NCBI RefSeq assembly: GCF_013155395.1
Contig: NZ_JABJWC010000003.1
Location: 90,075-154,074 of the forward strand
Reading direction: 5' to 3'
Length of the DNA stretch: 64,000 nt
Source of the DNA: Komagataeibacter melomenusus
GTDB lineage: Bacteria > Pseudomonadota > Alphaproteobacteria > Acetobacterales > Acetobacteraceae
In this document: piece after piece, positions 28,083 to 37,358 of the stretch
How positions within the stretch are numbered: position 1 is the first letter of the stretch
How the letters are laid out: the number at the start of each line of letters is the position of its first letter
The notes under the pieces: generated by a model
Seen by the model: the letters and a program-made list of their open reading frames with translations, nothing else
Told to the model about the DNA's origin: nothing
The model's database searches: none
Translations under genes and position numbers: made by a program

Positions 28083-28577
28083 ATGGGGATTGACGCCCTC
28101 ACCTTTCGCAACGCCATGGCCCGCCTTGGCGCGGCCGTGAATGTTGTCACGACCGGAACACTGGAAGACCCGGCGGGTTTTACCGCATCCGCCGTGTGCT
28201 CGGTGACCGATACGCCACCTACGGTTCTGGTCTGCCTCAACCGCAACTCCCGCGTGCGCGACCGCTTTCGGGTGGATGCGGCCATGTGCATCAACGTGCT
28301 CGCCGCTGACCAGCAGGACATATCGGGCGTGTTCGCAAGCCCGGTCGAGCAGGCCGAGCGCTTCCGTTCCGGGCACTGGGATACGCTGACCACCGGCGCC
28401 CCCGTGCTGAACGAGGCGGTGCTGTCGCTTGACTGCCGCATCGAGCGGATTGTGGAAGTGGGCACCCACAGCGTCATGTTCGGCGCGGTGGAAAGCCTGC
28501 GCAATTCCAGCCCCCGTGGCGGGCTGGTCTATTTCAACCGCAGCTACCACATGCTGCCCCACGTGCCGGGCGAATAA
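28083..28577 (+). CDS. Flavin reductase family protein (RutF/HpaC-like)
   Basis: A 164-residue FMN-binding split-barrel NAD(P)H:flavin oxidoreductase. The N-terminus FRNAMARLGAAVNVVTT, GFTASAVCSVTDTPPTVLVCLNRNS and INVLAADQQDISGVFAS follow the family pattern closely. Such enzymes supply reduced flavin to two-component monooxygenases; no partner is adjacent. It is divergent from the CoA hydrolase gene. Confidence 0.88.
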   Translation: MGIDALTFRNAMARLGAAVNVVTTGTLEDPAGFTASAVCSVTDTPPTVLVCLNRNSRVRDRFRVDAAMCINVLAADQQDISGVFASPVEQAERFRSGHWDTLTTGAPVLNEAVLSLDCRIERIVEVGTHSVMFGAVESLRNSSPRGGLVYFNRSYHMLPHVPGE

Positions 28578-28695
28578 GGCGGATCTGAAGGCAGGCTGTT
28601 TTCAGAAAAACTTTTTACATTTCTTTGTATTAAGAAAAAATCCAGCCTTTTGGCACATGTACAAACCAAGCGATGCGACCGGAGGAGCAGGTACC

Positions 28696-28827
28696 ATGGC
28701 ACAGACACCACCCGCCCGCACCCTGCAGGTTCCCGTCTTGACGCTGCGCGGGCTGATCTGGATACATGCGGGACTTGCCCTTTTCGTGGCCCTGATGGCC
28801 ATGTGGGTGGATCACCTGCCGGACTGA
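28696..28827 (+). CDS. Small membrane peptide, 43 residues
   Basis: The ATG has GGAGGAG 9-14 nt upstream. The peptide has a polar start (MAQTPPARTLQ), one hydrophobic helix (residues about 18-37, LRGLIWIHAGLALFVALMAM) and a short WVDHLPD tail, so a single-pass membrane protein is likely. I do not recognise a family. It ends 61 nt before the Zur-like start and may be cotranscribed with it. Confidence 0.6.
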   Translation: MAQTPPARTLQVPVLTLRGLIWIHAGLALFVALMAMWVDHLPD

Positions 28828-28888
28828 CCGCCTGCCGGGGCACAGGGCAGAATGGTTGGAACCCCGGCAACCGCACAGGAGCGCAGCA

Positions 28889-29386
28889 GTGGCCCGCATG
28901 ACACAGACGGCCGGAACCGGCCTGCCCGCGGGGATCGAGCCCCTGCTTGAGCAGGCTGCCAGCCTGTGCACCGCGCGTGCCGTAAGGCTGACCGACATGC
29001 GCCGCCTGGTGCTCGGCCTTGTGCTGGCCGCCGAGCGGCCCCTGGGGGCCTATGAACTGCTTGAGCAGATCCGTGCCAGCCGGGGCAAGCCGGTGGCGCC
29101 GCCCACGGTGTACCGGGCGCTGGATTTTCTGATGGAGCAGGGGCTGATCCACAAGATCGAGCGGCTTTCGGCCTTTGTGGGGTGCAGGCACATGCTGGAA
29201 TCGGGGCATGCCTGCCACGGGCATGTCCATGCCGCGCAGTTCCTGATCTGTAGTGCCTGCGGGCGTGTAACCGAGCTTGATGATCCCCATATCCTCAAGG
29301 CATTGGTTGAGGTGACGAAGGCGCGGGGCTTTACGGTGCGGCAGACCACCATCGAGGCCGAAGGCCTGTGCGCCGCGTGTGGCTGA
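28889..29386 (+). CDS. zur: Fur/Zur-family metalloregulator
   Basis: A 165-residue Fur-superfamily repressor. The winged helix includes PPTVYRALDFLMEQGLIHKI (71-90). H-rich HACHGHVHAAQF and the two C-x2-C pairs C121/C124 and C161/C164 form the regulatory and structural zinc sites. The sequence and wide helix spacing favour Zur over Fur. The GTG at 28889 is chosen because AGGAG lies 7 nt upstream; the ATG at 28898 is the alternative. Targets are not visible; no obvious Zur box was found locally. Confidence 0.82.
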   Translation: MARMTQTAGTGLPAGIEPLLEQAASLCTARAVRLTDMRRLVLGLVLAAERPLGAYELLEQIRASRGKPVAPPTVYRALDFLMEQGLIHKIERLSAFVGCRHMLESGHACHGHVHAAQFLICSACGRVTELDDPHILKALVEVTKARGFTVRQTTIEAEGLCAACG

Positions 29387-29450
29387 GGGTGGTTGAACGG
29401 AGCAGGCGCGACCCTCAAGGGGCGTGAGCCGGTAGTGATGGGGCAGGGGC

Positions 29451-30005
29451 ATGGGGCAGGGGCGCAAGGGCAGGATGACGGGACTGCCGCTCATACCCAC
29501 GGCCCCCCGCCATCCGCGCCGCAGGCGGCCCGTGGCAGCCCCCGCAGCGCCGCCTGCAGCCGCTGCGCAGCCCGTGCCGCAGCCCGACCTGTTTGCCGCC
29601 ACCACAGCCCGCCCGCATGCGCTGACCTATCTTGATGTCGCAGCCCTGGGGCTGGCCGTGGTTCCAGCGCGCACCCTGCGCCCCGATGACGGGCCGGATG
29701 GCTATCTCTACCACATCACCACGGCTGCCGGGCTGGACATGCTGCGCGCGCGTGGCACGGTCCTGTTCTCGCCACGCGCGCCCCTGGTGCTGACAGAGCG
29801 CCCCGGCGTGCTTCCATGGCTTGCAAATATGATGGAAGTCATGGAATCGGACTATGAAGCAGGGCATAGAGCAGATAGCCCTGTTGTTTTTAGGGTAAAA
29901 CGATTTGTCATCGACAGGCTGCTGGAACATGATCCCGACCGGACGCGCGAATATGGTGTATCGTTCTTTCTCCTGACCGGCCTCGCGCGGCAGGACCCTA
30001 TGTGA
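29451..30005 (+). CDS. Uncharacterised protein with an ADP-ribosyltransferase-like motif
   Basis: A 184-residue protein. Residues 1-50 are basic and Pro/Ala-rich, probably disordered. The core GYLYHITTAAGLDMLRARG, then LVLTERPGVLPWLA, resembles the YHxT...G...LT arrangement of RNA 2'-phosphotransferase/ART-like folds, but this is weak pattern similarity only. The start is uncertain (29451, or 29475 with AAGGG upstream). The last part of the gene is more A+T-rich. It lies between zur and a sugar porter. Confidence 0.5.
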   Translation: MGQGRKGRMTGLPLIPTAPRHPRRRRPVAAPAAPPAAAAQPVPQPDLFAATTARPHALTYLDVAALGLAVVPARTLRPDDGPDGYLYHITTAAGLDMLRARGTVLFSPRAPLVLTERPGVLPWLANMMEVMESDYEAGHRADSPVVFRVKRFVIDRLLEHDPDRTREYGVSFFLLTGLARQDPM

Positions 30006-30045
30006 TCACCGGCAACAAGAAAAATATCAAAGGACCGGATTTTTA

Positions 30046-31461
30046 ATGGAAAATCAGCCTGCGCCGCCCGTATTTGATTCGGCCCGGATGCGTACTCTCG
30101 TCATTGGCTGCCTCGCGGCCCTCGCCGGCCTCATGGCCGGGCTTGATATCGGCGTCATATCCGGCGCGCTCGACCTGCTGGCCGCCACCTTTCACGCCAC
30201 CACCTTCCAGCAGGAATGGATTGTCAGCGCCATGATGGGGGGGGCTGCCATAGGCTCGCTGTGCGGGGGCTGGATGTCGCACCAGATCGGGCGCAAGCAT
30301 GCGCTGCTGGTGGGGGCGGCGGTGTTCGTGGCGGGCTCGCTGGCCTGCGCGCTGGCATGGTCGATCCCGTCCATGATTGCCGGGCGGCTCATCATGGGGC
30401 TTGCCATCGGGGTGGCGGCGTTCACGGCGCCGCTCTACCTGTCCGAGATTGCAAGCGAGCAGGCGCGTGGCGCCATGATCTCTACCTATCAGCTCATGAT
30501 CACGGCGGGCATCTTCATCGCCTTCCTCAGCAACACCATGTTCAGCTATTCGGGCAACTGGCGCGGCATGTTCGCCGTGGCGGCCGTGCCGGGGGTGCTG
30601 TTCCTGATTGGCGTGCTGTTCCTGCCCTACAGCCCGCGCTGGCTCATGATGCGCGGCCGCCGCAAGGAAGCGCTGGAGGTGCTCGAAGACCTGCGCAACG
30701 ACAAGAGCGTGGCCATGCAGGAGATCCAGAACATCAGCCGCCAGCTCCAGCAGAAGCAGCGCGGCTGGAGCCTGCTGCGCAACAACCGCAACTTCCGCCG
30801 CTCCATCTTCCTGGGCATGGCGCTGCAGGTCATGCAGCAGCTCGCGGGCGTGAACGTGGTGATGTATTACGCCCCCAAGATCTTCGCGCTGGCGGGCTAT
30901 GTCGGTCCTGCGCAGTTGTGGTGCACGGCCATGGTGGGGCTGGTGAACATGCTGGCCACCTTCATCGCCATCGGCCTTGTCGATCGCTGGGGCCGCAAGC
31001 CGATCCTTTATACCGGCTTCCTGATCATGGCCGTGGGCATGGGCAGCCTTGGCTTCATGCTCAACCGCCCGCATCTGGACCAGACGGAGCAGATCATCGC
31101 GGTGTTTATGCTGCTGATCTATATTTCCGGCTTTGCCATGTCGGCGGGTCCGCTGATCTGGGTGCTGTGCTCGGAGGTGCAGCCGCTGCAGGGGCGTGAC
31201 CTTGGCATTTCCATCTCCACGCTCACCAACTGGATCGCCAACATGATCGTGGGCGCAAGTTTCCTGTCGCTGTTGCAGTGGCTGGGCAATGGCCCGACCT
31301 TCTGGCTGTTTGCGGGCTTCAACCTGCTCTTCGTGCTGGTCACGTGGCGCTTCATTCCCGAGACGCGGGACATGTCGCTTGAAAAGATCGAGCAGCGCCT
31401 GATGGCGGGCCTGCCGCTGCGCGAGATCGGGCAGGGCGCGCCGCTGCCGCAGGAGAAATAG
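30046..31461 (+). CDS. MFS sugar porter (GalP-like)
   Basis: A 471-residue, 12-TM sugar:H+ symporter. GLDIGVISGALDLL, HQIGRKHALL, PYSPRWLMMRGR, LQVMQQLAGVNVVMYYAPKI, DRWGRKPILY and IPETRDMSLEKIEQRL are the full set of sugar-porter signatures; the QQLAGVNVVMYYAP stretch is the one lining the sugar site. It is closer to E. coli GalP/AraE than the porter at 23894. It ends directly at a palindromic repeat. Confidence 0.94.
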   Translation: MENQPAPPVFDSARMRTLVIGCLAALAGLMAGLDIGVISGALDLLAATFHATTFQQEWIVSAMMGGAAIGSLCGGWMSHQIGRKHALLVGAAVFVAGSLACALAWSIPSMIAGRLIMGLAIGVAAFTAPLYLSEIASEQARGAMISTYQLMITAGIFIAFLSNTMFSYSGNWRGMFAVAAVPGVLFLIGVLFLPYSPRWLMMRGRRKEALEVLEDLRNDKSVAMQEIQNISRQLQQKQRGWSLLRNNRNFRRSIFLGMALQVMQQLAGVNVVMYYAPKIFALAGYVGPAQLWCTAMVGLVNMLATFIAIGLVDRWGRKPILYTGFLIMAVGMGSLGFMLNRPHLDQTEQIIAVFMLLIYISGFAMSAGPLIWVLCSEVQPLQGRDLGISISTLTNWIANMIVGASFLSLLQWLGNGPTFWLFAGFNLLFVLVTWRFIPETRDMSLEKIEQRLMAGLPLREIGQGAPLPQEK

Positions 31462-31544
31462 AAAGTTTCCAGGCGCCGCCTTTTTTCAAAAAAGGCGGCG
31501 TTCTTCTTGAAGCTTTTTGAAAAAAGCTTCACCAAAAACCTTTA
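31462..31544. repeat. Dispersed palindromic repeat, copy 4 (intact), between convergent genes
   Basis: GCCGCC...GGCGGC (31475-31499) and GAAGC...GCTTC (31509-31530) sit inside outer arms. It begins on the base after the porter stop and ends 7 nt before the folC stop on the other strand. Confidence 0.9.
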
Positions 31545-31551
31545 TCCGTTT

Positions 31552-32874
31552 TCAGTCCGGCTGCCAGCCATCGTGCTGGAGCGCGACACCCGCCAGGTAC
31601 AGGCTGCCGCATATGATGACGCGCGCTGGCGGGGCATCAGGGCCTGCCTTGCCCGCAAGGTGGCCCAGGGCGGCGTGCAGGGTCGGGCCTGCGGTAGCAC
31701 GCCCGCCTGATGCCGCCACGATCTCGGCCACGGGCTGGGCCAGATGCTGGCCTTCCTCCGCCACGGCCTGGATGGAGGCGGCACGCGGCAGCAGCGGGGC
31801 GAGGAAGCCGGTGGCATCCTTGGTCTGCTTCATGCCAATGACCAGATGGGTGGGCCGGTCCGCCCATTCGTCCATCACCTGCGCCAGAACGTGGCCCGCG
31901 CCGGGGTTGTGGCCGCCATCGAGCCACAGTTCCCACCCTGCAGGCAGTAACGCCGCCAGATGGCCCGACAGGCGCTGCATGCGTGCAGGCCAGCGTGCCT
32001 GCGCAATGCCTGCCCAGCCCTGGGCAGGCACGGGCAGGCCACTGGCCCGCAGGGTGGCGATGGCCAGCCCCGCATTATCGATCTGGTGGGCGCCGCGCAG
32101 GCCGGGCAGGGGCAGGGCCAGCGTGCCGTGGGCATCGCGGTAGCGCAGGCCCGTGCCCTGGGGCGTGGGGTCAATGAACCATTCGCGGTCGCGCCGCCAC
32201 AGCGGGGCGGCCTGTGCCTGCGCGGTGCGGGCAATGACGTCCATCACTTCGGCTGGCTGGCGGCCCGTGGCGACCGGCACGCCGTGCTTGATGATGCCAG
32301 CCTTCTCGCCCGCGATGGCAGCCAGCGTATCGCCCAGAAAAGCCTCGTGGTCCATCGAGATGGCGGTAATGGCGCAGGCGGCCGGGCGCTGTATCACGTT
32401 GGTGGCGTCAAACCGGCCACCGAGTCCTACTTCCACAATCGTCAGATCCGCCGGGTGGCGGGCGCAGAGCATGAAGCCTGCCGCCGTCAGCACCTCGAAC
32501 ACCGTAATGGGCGCGCCTGCGTTGACCTGCTCGATTTCTTCAAGCACGGCGGCGAGTTCGTGCTCGCTCACGATCTGGCCTGCAATGCGGAAGCGCTCGG
32601 TCACATGCACGAGGTGGGGCGAGGTGAGCACATGCACGCGCCAGCCTGCCGCCTCGGCTATGGCGCGCATGAAGGCGCAGGTGCTGCCCTTGCCGTTGGT
32701 GCCCGCCACATGCACGACAGGTGGCATGTGGCGCTCGGGGTGGCCAAGGCGGCCAAGCAGCGTTTCCAGCCGGGTGAGTGACAGGTCGATCAGGGCCGGA
32801 TACAGCCGGTTCAGCCGTTCCAGTATCTGCCCTGTGCGGCCCACGAATTCCGGCCCGAGGGCAGGCGCTTTCAT
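31552..32874 (-). CDS. folC: Dihydrofolate synthase / folylpolyglutamate synthase
   Basis: A 440-residue Mur-ligase-type enzyme that adds glutamate to dihydropteroate and folates. VAGTNGKGSTCAFM is the ATP-binding P-loop, FEVLTAAGFMLC and VEVGLGGRFDATNV are family motifs, and LDGGHNPGAGHVL begins the C-terminal domain. It starts 18 nt after accD, in the usual alphaproteobacterial accD-folC order. Confidence 0.95.
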   Translation of the reverse strand: MKAPALGPEFVGRTGQILERLNRLYPALIDLSLTRLETLLGRLGHPERHMPPVVHVAGTNGKGSTCAFMRAIAEAAGWRVHVLTSPHLVHVTERFRIAGQIVSEHELAAVLEEIEQVNAGAPITVFEVLTAAGFMLCARHPADLTIVEVGLGGRFDATNVIQRPAACAITAISMDHEAFLGDTLAAIAGEKAGIIKHGVPVATGRQPAEVMDVIARTAQAQAAPLWRRDREWFIDPTPQGTGLRYRDAHGTLALPLPGLRGAHQIDNAGLAIATLRASGLPVPAQGWAGIAQARWPARMQRLSGHLAALLPAGWELWLDGGHNPGAGHVLAQVMDEWADRPTHLVIGMKQTKDATGFLAPLLPRAASIQAVAEEGQHLAQPVAEIVAASGGRATAGPTLHAALGHLAGKAGPDAPPARVIICGSLYLAGVALQHDGWQPD

Positions 32875-32892
32875 GTGCGGGGTTCCGTGGCT

Positions 32893-33759
32893 TCAGGCGG
32901 CGCGGGGGGCGATGTGGCGGTAGTTGAGCTGCGCTGTCAGGCGGCCCAGCACGTCGCGCAGGTCGCCGCGCTTGACCACCATGTCCAGCATGCCATGCTC
33001 GAGCAGGTATTCCGCGCGCTGGAAGCCTTCGGGCAGTTTCTCGCGCACCGTATCCTCGATCACGCGCTGGCCCGCGAAGCCGATCAGCGCATTGGGCTCG
33101 GCAATCTGCACATCGCCCAGCATGGCGAACGAGGCGGATACGCCGCCCGTGGTCGGGTTGGTCAGCACCACGAAGTAGGGCAGCCCCGCTTCCTTGAGCA
33201 TCTGCACCGCAACCGTGGTGCGCGGCATCTGCATCAGGCTGATCATGCCCTCCTGCATGCGTGCCCCGCCCGAGGCGGTGAACACGATCAGCGGCGACTG
33301 CTGCAGGATGGCCAGGCGGGCGGCAGCAAGGAATGCCTCGCCCAGTGCCGCACCCATGGTGCCGGCAATGAACTCGAACGCCATCACGGCCACCACCGCG
33401 TTGTGGCCGCCGATCTGGCCATGGGCCACGGCCATCGATTCCTCAAGGTGGGACTTGGCGCGCTCGTCCTTCAGCCGGTCGGTATAGCGCTTGCGGTCAC
33501 GGAAGGAGAGGGGGTCAACCGGCACCTTGGGCAGTTCGATGCGGGTGTATTCGCCGTTATCGAACGTCCATTCCAGCCGCTCTGGCACGGTGGCGCGCAT
33601 GTGGTGGCCACAATGCGGGCACACGTTCAGCGCCTTGCGCAGGTCCTTGGTCAGGATCATCTGCTCGCATGATTCGCAGTTGGTCCACAGGTTGTCCGGC
33701 ACTTCCCGCTTGAGCAGGCCGCGGATCTTGGGGCGGACATATTCGGTCAGCCAGCTCAT
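32893..33759 (-). CDS. accD: Acetyl-CoA carboxylase, carboxyltransferase beta subunit
   Basis: A 288-residue protein that works with AccA to transfer carboxyl from biotin to acetyl-CoA, the first step of fatty-acid synthesis. The N-terminal zinc ribbon C-x2-C...C-x2-C (CESC, CPHC) is complete, and the crotonase-like core has FTASGGARMQEG and NPTTGGVSASFAMLGD. The start at 33759 (MSWLTEYVRP) has GGGAGAGG just upstream; a longer frame to 33861 is unlikely. Confidence 0.97.
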   Translation of the reverse strand: MSWLTEYVRPKIRGLLKREVPDNLWTNCESCEQMILTKDLRKALNVCPHCGHHMRATVPERLEWTFDNGEYTRIELPKVPVDPLSFRDRKRYTDRLKDERAKSHLEESMAVAHGQIGGHNAVVAVMAFEFIAGTMGAALGEAFLAAARLAILQQSPLIVFTASGGARMQEGMISLMQMPRTTVAVQMLKEAGLPYFVVLTNPTTGGVSASFAMLGDVQIAEPNALIGFAGQRVIEDTVREKLPEGFQRAEYLLEHGMLDMVVKRGDLRDVLGRLTAQLNYRHIAPRAA

Positions 33760-33880
33760 GTTGCCTCTCCCTTCAGCTTTCTGGAGGCCTGTTCCATACA
33801 GGCAGATGAACGATTGGGCCAGATTGTCATTGCGGGGACTCTGCCGGAAAATACCCGGCAAAACTGCCCGCAGATCATGA

Positions 33881-33959
33881 AAAAGTTTTTGGTGAAGCTT
33901 TTTTCAAAAAGCTTCGAGAGAACGCCGCCTTTTTAAAAAAAGGCGGCACCCAAAAACTT
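33881..33959. repeat. Dispersed palindromic repeat, copy 5 (intact), between trpA and accD
   Basis: GAAGC...GCTTC (33894-33915) and GCCGCC...GGCGGC (33924-33947) lie inside near-perfect arms AAGTTTTTGG and CCCAAAAACTT. It starts 18 nt past the trpA stop and lies about 120 nt upstream of the accD start on the same strand. Confidence 0.9.
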
Positions 33960-33977
33960 CTGTTTCTTATCAATGGA

Positions 33978-34814
33978 TTATTTTGAGGCGGTTTTGCTTA
34001 CGGCATGCACGGCGTCAGCCAGCCCGCGCAACTGCTCCAGCACGGCCGGCACGGTTTTCGCCGTGGCTTTTCCATCCGCATCCAGTGTGCCCTCAAGCGT
34101 GTTGAGCAGGGCGGAGGCTACCACGGCGGCATCGGCCACGCTGACGGCATTGGCCGCGCGTTCTGGCGTGCGGATGCCAAAGCCGATGGCAATCGGCAGG
34201 TCGGTGGCGCGGCGCAGGCGCGGCAGGGCAGCGGCCAGTTCATCGGTGCTGGCGGTGCGCGTGCCGGTCACGCCGGTGATGCTGACGTAATAGACAAAGC
34301 CCGATGCGCCATTGAATACGATGGGCAGCCGCGCATCCGGCGTGGTGGGGGCGACAAGGCGGATGATGTCCAGTCCGTTGGCTGCCGCCGGGGCTGCCAG
34401 CAGGTCGGCTTCCTCCGGCGGCATGTCGACCACGATCAGCCCGTCCACGCCTGCTGCTTTCGCATCCATGCAGAAGCGTTCCGGCCCGTAGGCCTCGATG
34501 GGGTTGGTGTAGCCCATCAGGATGATCGGCGTCCCGTCATCGCCTTCGCGGAAGGCACGCACCATCTCCAGCACGCGCTTCATGCTTGCGCCACCCTTCA
34601 GCCCGCGCAGCGCGGCCTTCTGGATGGTCGGGCCATCGGCTGACGGGTCGGAGAAGGGCACGCCCACCTCGATCAGGTCGGCACCGGCGGCGGGCATGCC
34701 GCGCAGGATGGCGAGCGACGTGTCATAATCGGGGTCGCAGGCCTCGACATAGGGGATCAGGGCGCCACGGCCCTGCGCGCGCAGGGTGGCGAAGCGGCGG
34801 GCGATGCGGCTCAC
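33978..34814 (-). CDS. trpA: Tryptophan synthase alpha subunit
   Basis: This 278-residue TIM barrel cleaves indole-3-glycerol phosphate. [31 protein letters not shown] (catalytic Glu) and the GYTNPI and [13 protein letters not shown] segments are typical, followed by the phosphate-binding IGFGIRTPE. The start overlaps the trpB stop by 4 nt. Confidence 0.97.
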   Translation of the reverse strand: MSRIARRFATLRAQGRGALIPYVEACDPDYDTSLAILRGMPAAGADLIEVGVPFSDPSADGPTIQKAALRGLKGGASMKRVLEMVRAFREGDDGTPIILMGYTNPIEAYGPERFCMDAKAAGVDGLIVVDMPPEEADLLAAPAAANGLDIIRLVAPTTPDARLPIVFNGASGFVYYVSITGVTGTRTASTDELAAALPRLRRATDLPIAIGFGIRTPERAANAVSVADAAVVASALLNTLEGTLDADGKATAKTVPAVLEQLRGLADAVHAVSKTASK

Positions 34815-36040
34815 AGTTTCACTCCCAGATGTTCGGCAACGGTGAAGATGTCCTTGTCTCCCCGCCCGGAAATGTTGACCACGATGATCTGGTCCTTGCC
34901 CATGGTGGGCGCGAGCTTGGCGGCATAGGCGATGGCGTGGGCACTTTCCAGCGCGGGGATGATGCCCTCGGTGCGGGTGCAGAGCTGGAAGGCATCGAGC
35001 GCCTCCTGGTCGGTCGCCCCCACATAGTCCGCGCGGCCAATATCGCTGAGCCAGGAATGCTCGGGGCCGACGCCGGGGTAGTCCAGCCCTGCGCTGATGG
35101 AATGCGCCTCGGTGATCTGCCCGTCCTCATCTTGCAAAAGGTAGGTACGGTTGCCGTGCAGCACGCCGGGCCTGCCGCGCTCGATGGAGGCGGCGGTGCG
35201 CCCGCTATCCAGTCCGCAGCCTGCCGCCTCCACGCCGATCAGCTTCACCTCCGGGTCATCGAGGAAGGGGTGGAAGATGCCCATGGCGTTCGACCCGCCG
35301 CCAATGGCCGCCACGATGGCGTCAGGCAGGCGGCCCTCGGCGGCCATGATCTGCTCCTTGGTTTCCACGCCGATGACGGCCTGGAAGTCTCGCACCATCT
35401 GCGGGTAGGGGTGGGGGCCTGCCACGGTGCCGACCAGGAAGTAGGTGTCATGCACGTTGGTCACCCAGTCGCGCATGGCTTCGTTCATGGCATCCTTGAG
35501 CGTGCCCGCCCCTGCCGTGACCGGAACCACTTCAGCGCCGAGCAGCCGCATGCGGAACACGTTGGGCTTCTGCCGCTCCACATCCGTCGCACCCATGTAG
35601 ATGGCGCATTTCATGCCGAACAGCGCGCACACGGTCGCGGTGGCAACGCCGTGCTGGCCTGCACCCGTCTCGGCCACGATGCGCGTGCGGCCCATGCGGC
35701 GGGCGAGCAGGATCTGGCCCATGACGTTGTTGAGCTTGTGGGAGCCGGTGTGGTTCAGTTCCTCGCGCTTCATGTAGATTTTGGCGCCACCGAGTTGCTC
35801 GGTCATGCGGCGGGCAAGCCACAGCGGGCTGGGACGGCCGACGTAATCCTTGAGGTAGAAATCCAGCTCGCGCTGGAATTCGGGGTCAGCCTGGGCGGCC
35901 TTGTAGGCGGCGTCCAGTTCCAGCAGGAGCGGCATCAGGGTCTCGGCCACGAAGCGGCCCCCAAAAATGCCGAAACGGCCGCGCCCGTCCGGCCCGCTGC
36001 GCAGGCTATTGGCGCCTGCCTGTGTTTCTGTTGCGCTCAA
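34811..36040 (-). CDS. trpB: Tryptophan synthase beta subunit
   Basis: This 409-residue PLP enzyme makes tryptophan from indole and serine. The lysine in [15 protein letters not shown] binds PLP and GGGSNAMG binds its phosphate. The only matching N-terminus starts with TTG at 36040, with GGAG 8 nt upstream. The usual upstream trpF is not here; the next gene is divergent corA. Confidence 0.97.
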   Translation of the reverse strand: MSATETQAGANSLRSGPDGRGRFGIFGGRFVAETLMPLLLELDAAYKAAQADPEFQRELDFYLKDYVGRPSPLWLARRMTEQLGGAKIYMKREELNHTGSHKLNNVMGQILLARRMGRTRIVAETGAGQHGVATATVCALFGMKCAIYMGATDVERQKPNVFRMRLLGAEVVPVTAGAGTLKDAMNEAMRDWVTNVHDTYFLVGTVAGPHPYPQMVRDFQAVIGVETKEQIMAAEGRLPDAIVAAIGGGSNAMGIFHPFLDDPEVKLIGVEAAGCGLDSGRTAASIERGRPGVLHGNRTYLLQDEDGQITEAHSISAGLDYPGVGPEHSWLSDIGRADYVGATDQEALDAFQLCTRTEGIIPALESAHAIAYAAKLAPTMGKDQIIVVNISGRGDKDIFTVAEHLGVKL

Positions 36041-36236
36041 CTTCGCTACTCCGCAAGAAATAGGTGCGTGGCTCAGGGGTTTGTCATGCAGCCGTCCCAG
36101 GCTGCCGTGTCATGCGGTTCTGGACTGGATGGCGGCAAAATACCAGCCCCCGCAGGCCGCAAGGATGTGTCATGATTTGACAGGCTTGCCCCGGCATGAT
36201 GGATGAACAGCGACAGGAACCAACGAAAGACAGCCC

Positions 36237-37202
36237 ATGTTTCTAGCGCATCGCCCCGGCGCCCCGGCCCGTACCGTGACCACGGCGGCTGATGTGGCCG
36301 ACGCAGCATGGCTGGACCTGCTTGACCCCACTACGGATGAGGAAGCCCTCGCCGCAGAACTGACCGGCCTGCGCATTCCCACCCGCGCCCAGCTTGACGA
36401 GATCGAGAGTTCCTCGCGCCTGTTCATGGAGGGGGATGCCGTCTATCTCTCCACCCCGCTGGTGCGCAAGACGCCGGATGACTTTTTCGTCTCCCCCGTG
36501 GGGTTCGTGCTGATGCATGAGCGGATACTCACCATCCGCTATACCGGCTTCAGCGCGTTTGACGTGGTGGCGCGGCAGGTGGCGGGGCAGGCCACGCCGC
36601 TCAGCGCCAACGAGGCGGGAATCATGCTGCTCGAGGCCATCGTGGACCGGCTGGCCGATATTCTCGAGCATCTGGGCCAGTCGCTTGATGGCATGTCCAA
36701 GGATGTCTTCCAGTCCGAGGCGCCAAGCCAGGCGCAGGCGGCCAACCTGCTGCGCAACATGCTGCGCCGGGTCGGGCGGTCGGGGGACCTGAGTTCATCC
36801 GTGCGCGACAGCCTGCTGGGGCTTGAGCGGATCTCGATCTTTCTGGGCGAGAACAAGCGCCATGACCTGAGCGAGCGGTTGCAGGCACGGCTGGGCACGG
36901 TGGAGCGCGATATCCGCTCGCTCAACGATTTCGTGTCACAGACGGCCAACAAGGTGCAGTTCCTGCTTGATGCCACGCTGGGCTTTATCAGCATCGAGCA
37001 GAATAACGGCATGAAGATCCTCACCGTGGTCAGCTTCATTGGCGTGGCGCCCACGCTTGTGGCCGGTATTTATGGCATGAATTTCCATGATATACCGGAA
37101 CTGAACTGGAAATACGGCTACTGGTATTCACTTGTGCTGATGGCGGCGACCGTTGTGCTGCCGCTATTGTGGTTCTGGCGGCGTGGATGGTTGGGAAAGT
37201 AA
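36237..37202 (+). CDS. corA: CorA-family divalent cation transporter
   Basis: A 321-residue inner-membrane Mg2+/Co2+/Ni2+ channel. The long cytoplasmic N-terminal domain is followed by two C-terminal TM helices. The G280-M281-N282 selectivity motif (YGMNF) ends TM1. The C-terminus (FWRRGWLGK) is basic, as in CorA. It is divergent from trpB. Confidence 0.94.
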   Translation: MFLAHRPGAPARTVTTAADVADAAWLDLLDPTTDEEALAAELTGLRIPTRAQLDEIESSSRLFMEGDAVYLSTPLVRKTPDDFFVSPVGFVLMHERILTIRYTGFSAFDVVARQVAGQATPLSANEAGIMLLEAIVDRLADILEHLGQSLDGMSKDVFQSEAPSQAQAANLLRNMLRRVGRSGDLSSSVRDSLLGLERISIFLGENKRHDLSERLQARLGTVERDIRSLNDFVSQTANKVQFLLDATLGFISIEQNNGMKILTVVSFIGVAPTLVAGIYGMNFHDIPELNWKYGYWYSLVLMAATVVLPLLWFWRRGWLGK

Positions 37203-37358
37203 GGATATATCTTATACGTTATTGTTATAATATCGAACCATTTCAATAATTTAGGTTTCAGGCTGCGGGAAAATAAAATAAAAGAAATTTCATGATTGCT
37301 GAACACGGGCGCGCATGCCCTCGCGCTGTCCGCGGATGCCGGAGGGGAAAAACCAGTC

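Noticed and set aside
28590..28650. Ninth copy of the palindromic repeat after the flavin reductase gene
   Set aside because: CAGAAAAACTTTTT resembles the end of the repeat, but no hairpin part can be aligned. It may be a remnant, but I could not support it.
36177..36205. TTGACA upstream of corA as a sigma-70 promoter
   Set aside because: The -35 is perfect, but no acceptable -10 lies 16-18 nt downstream (TGGATG or GGATGA).
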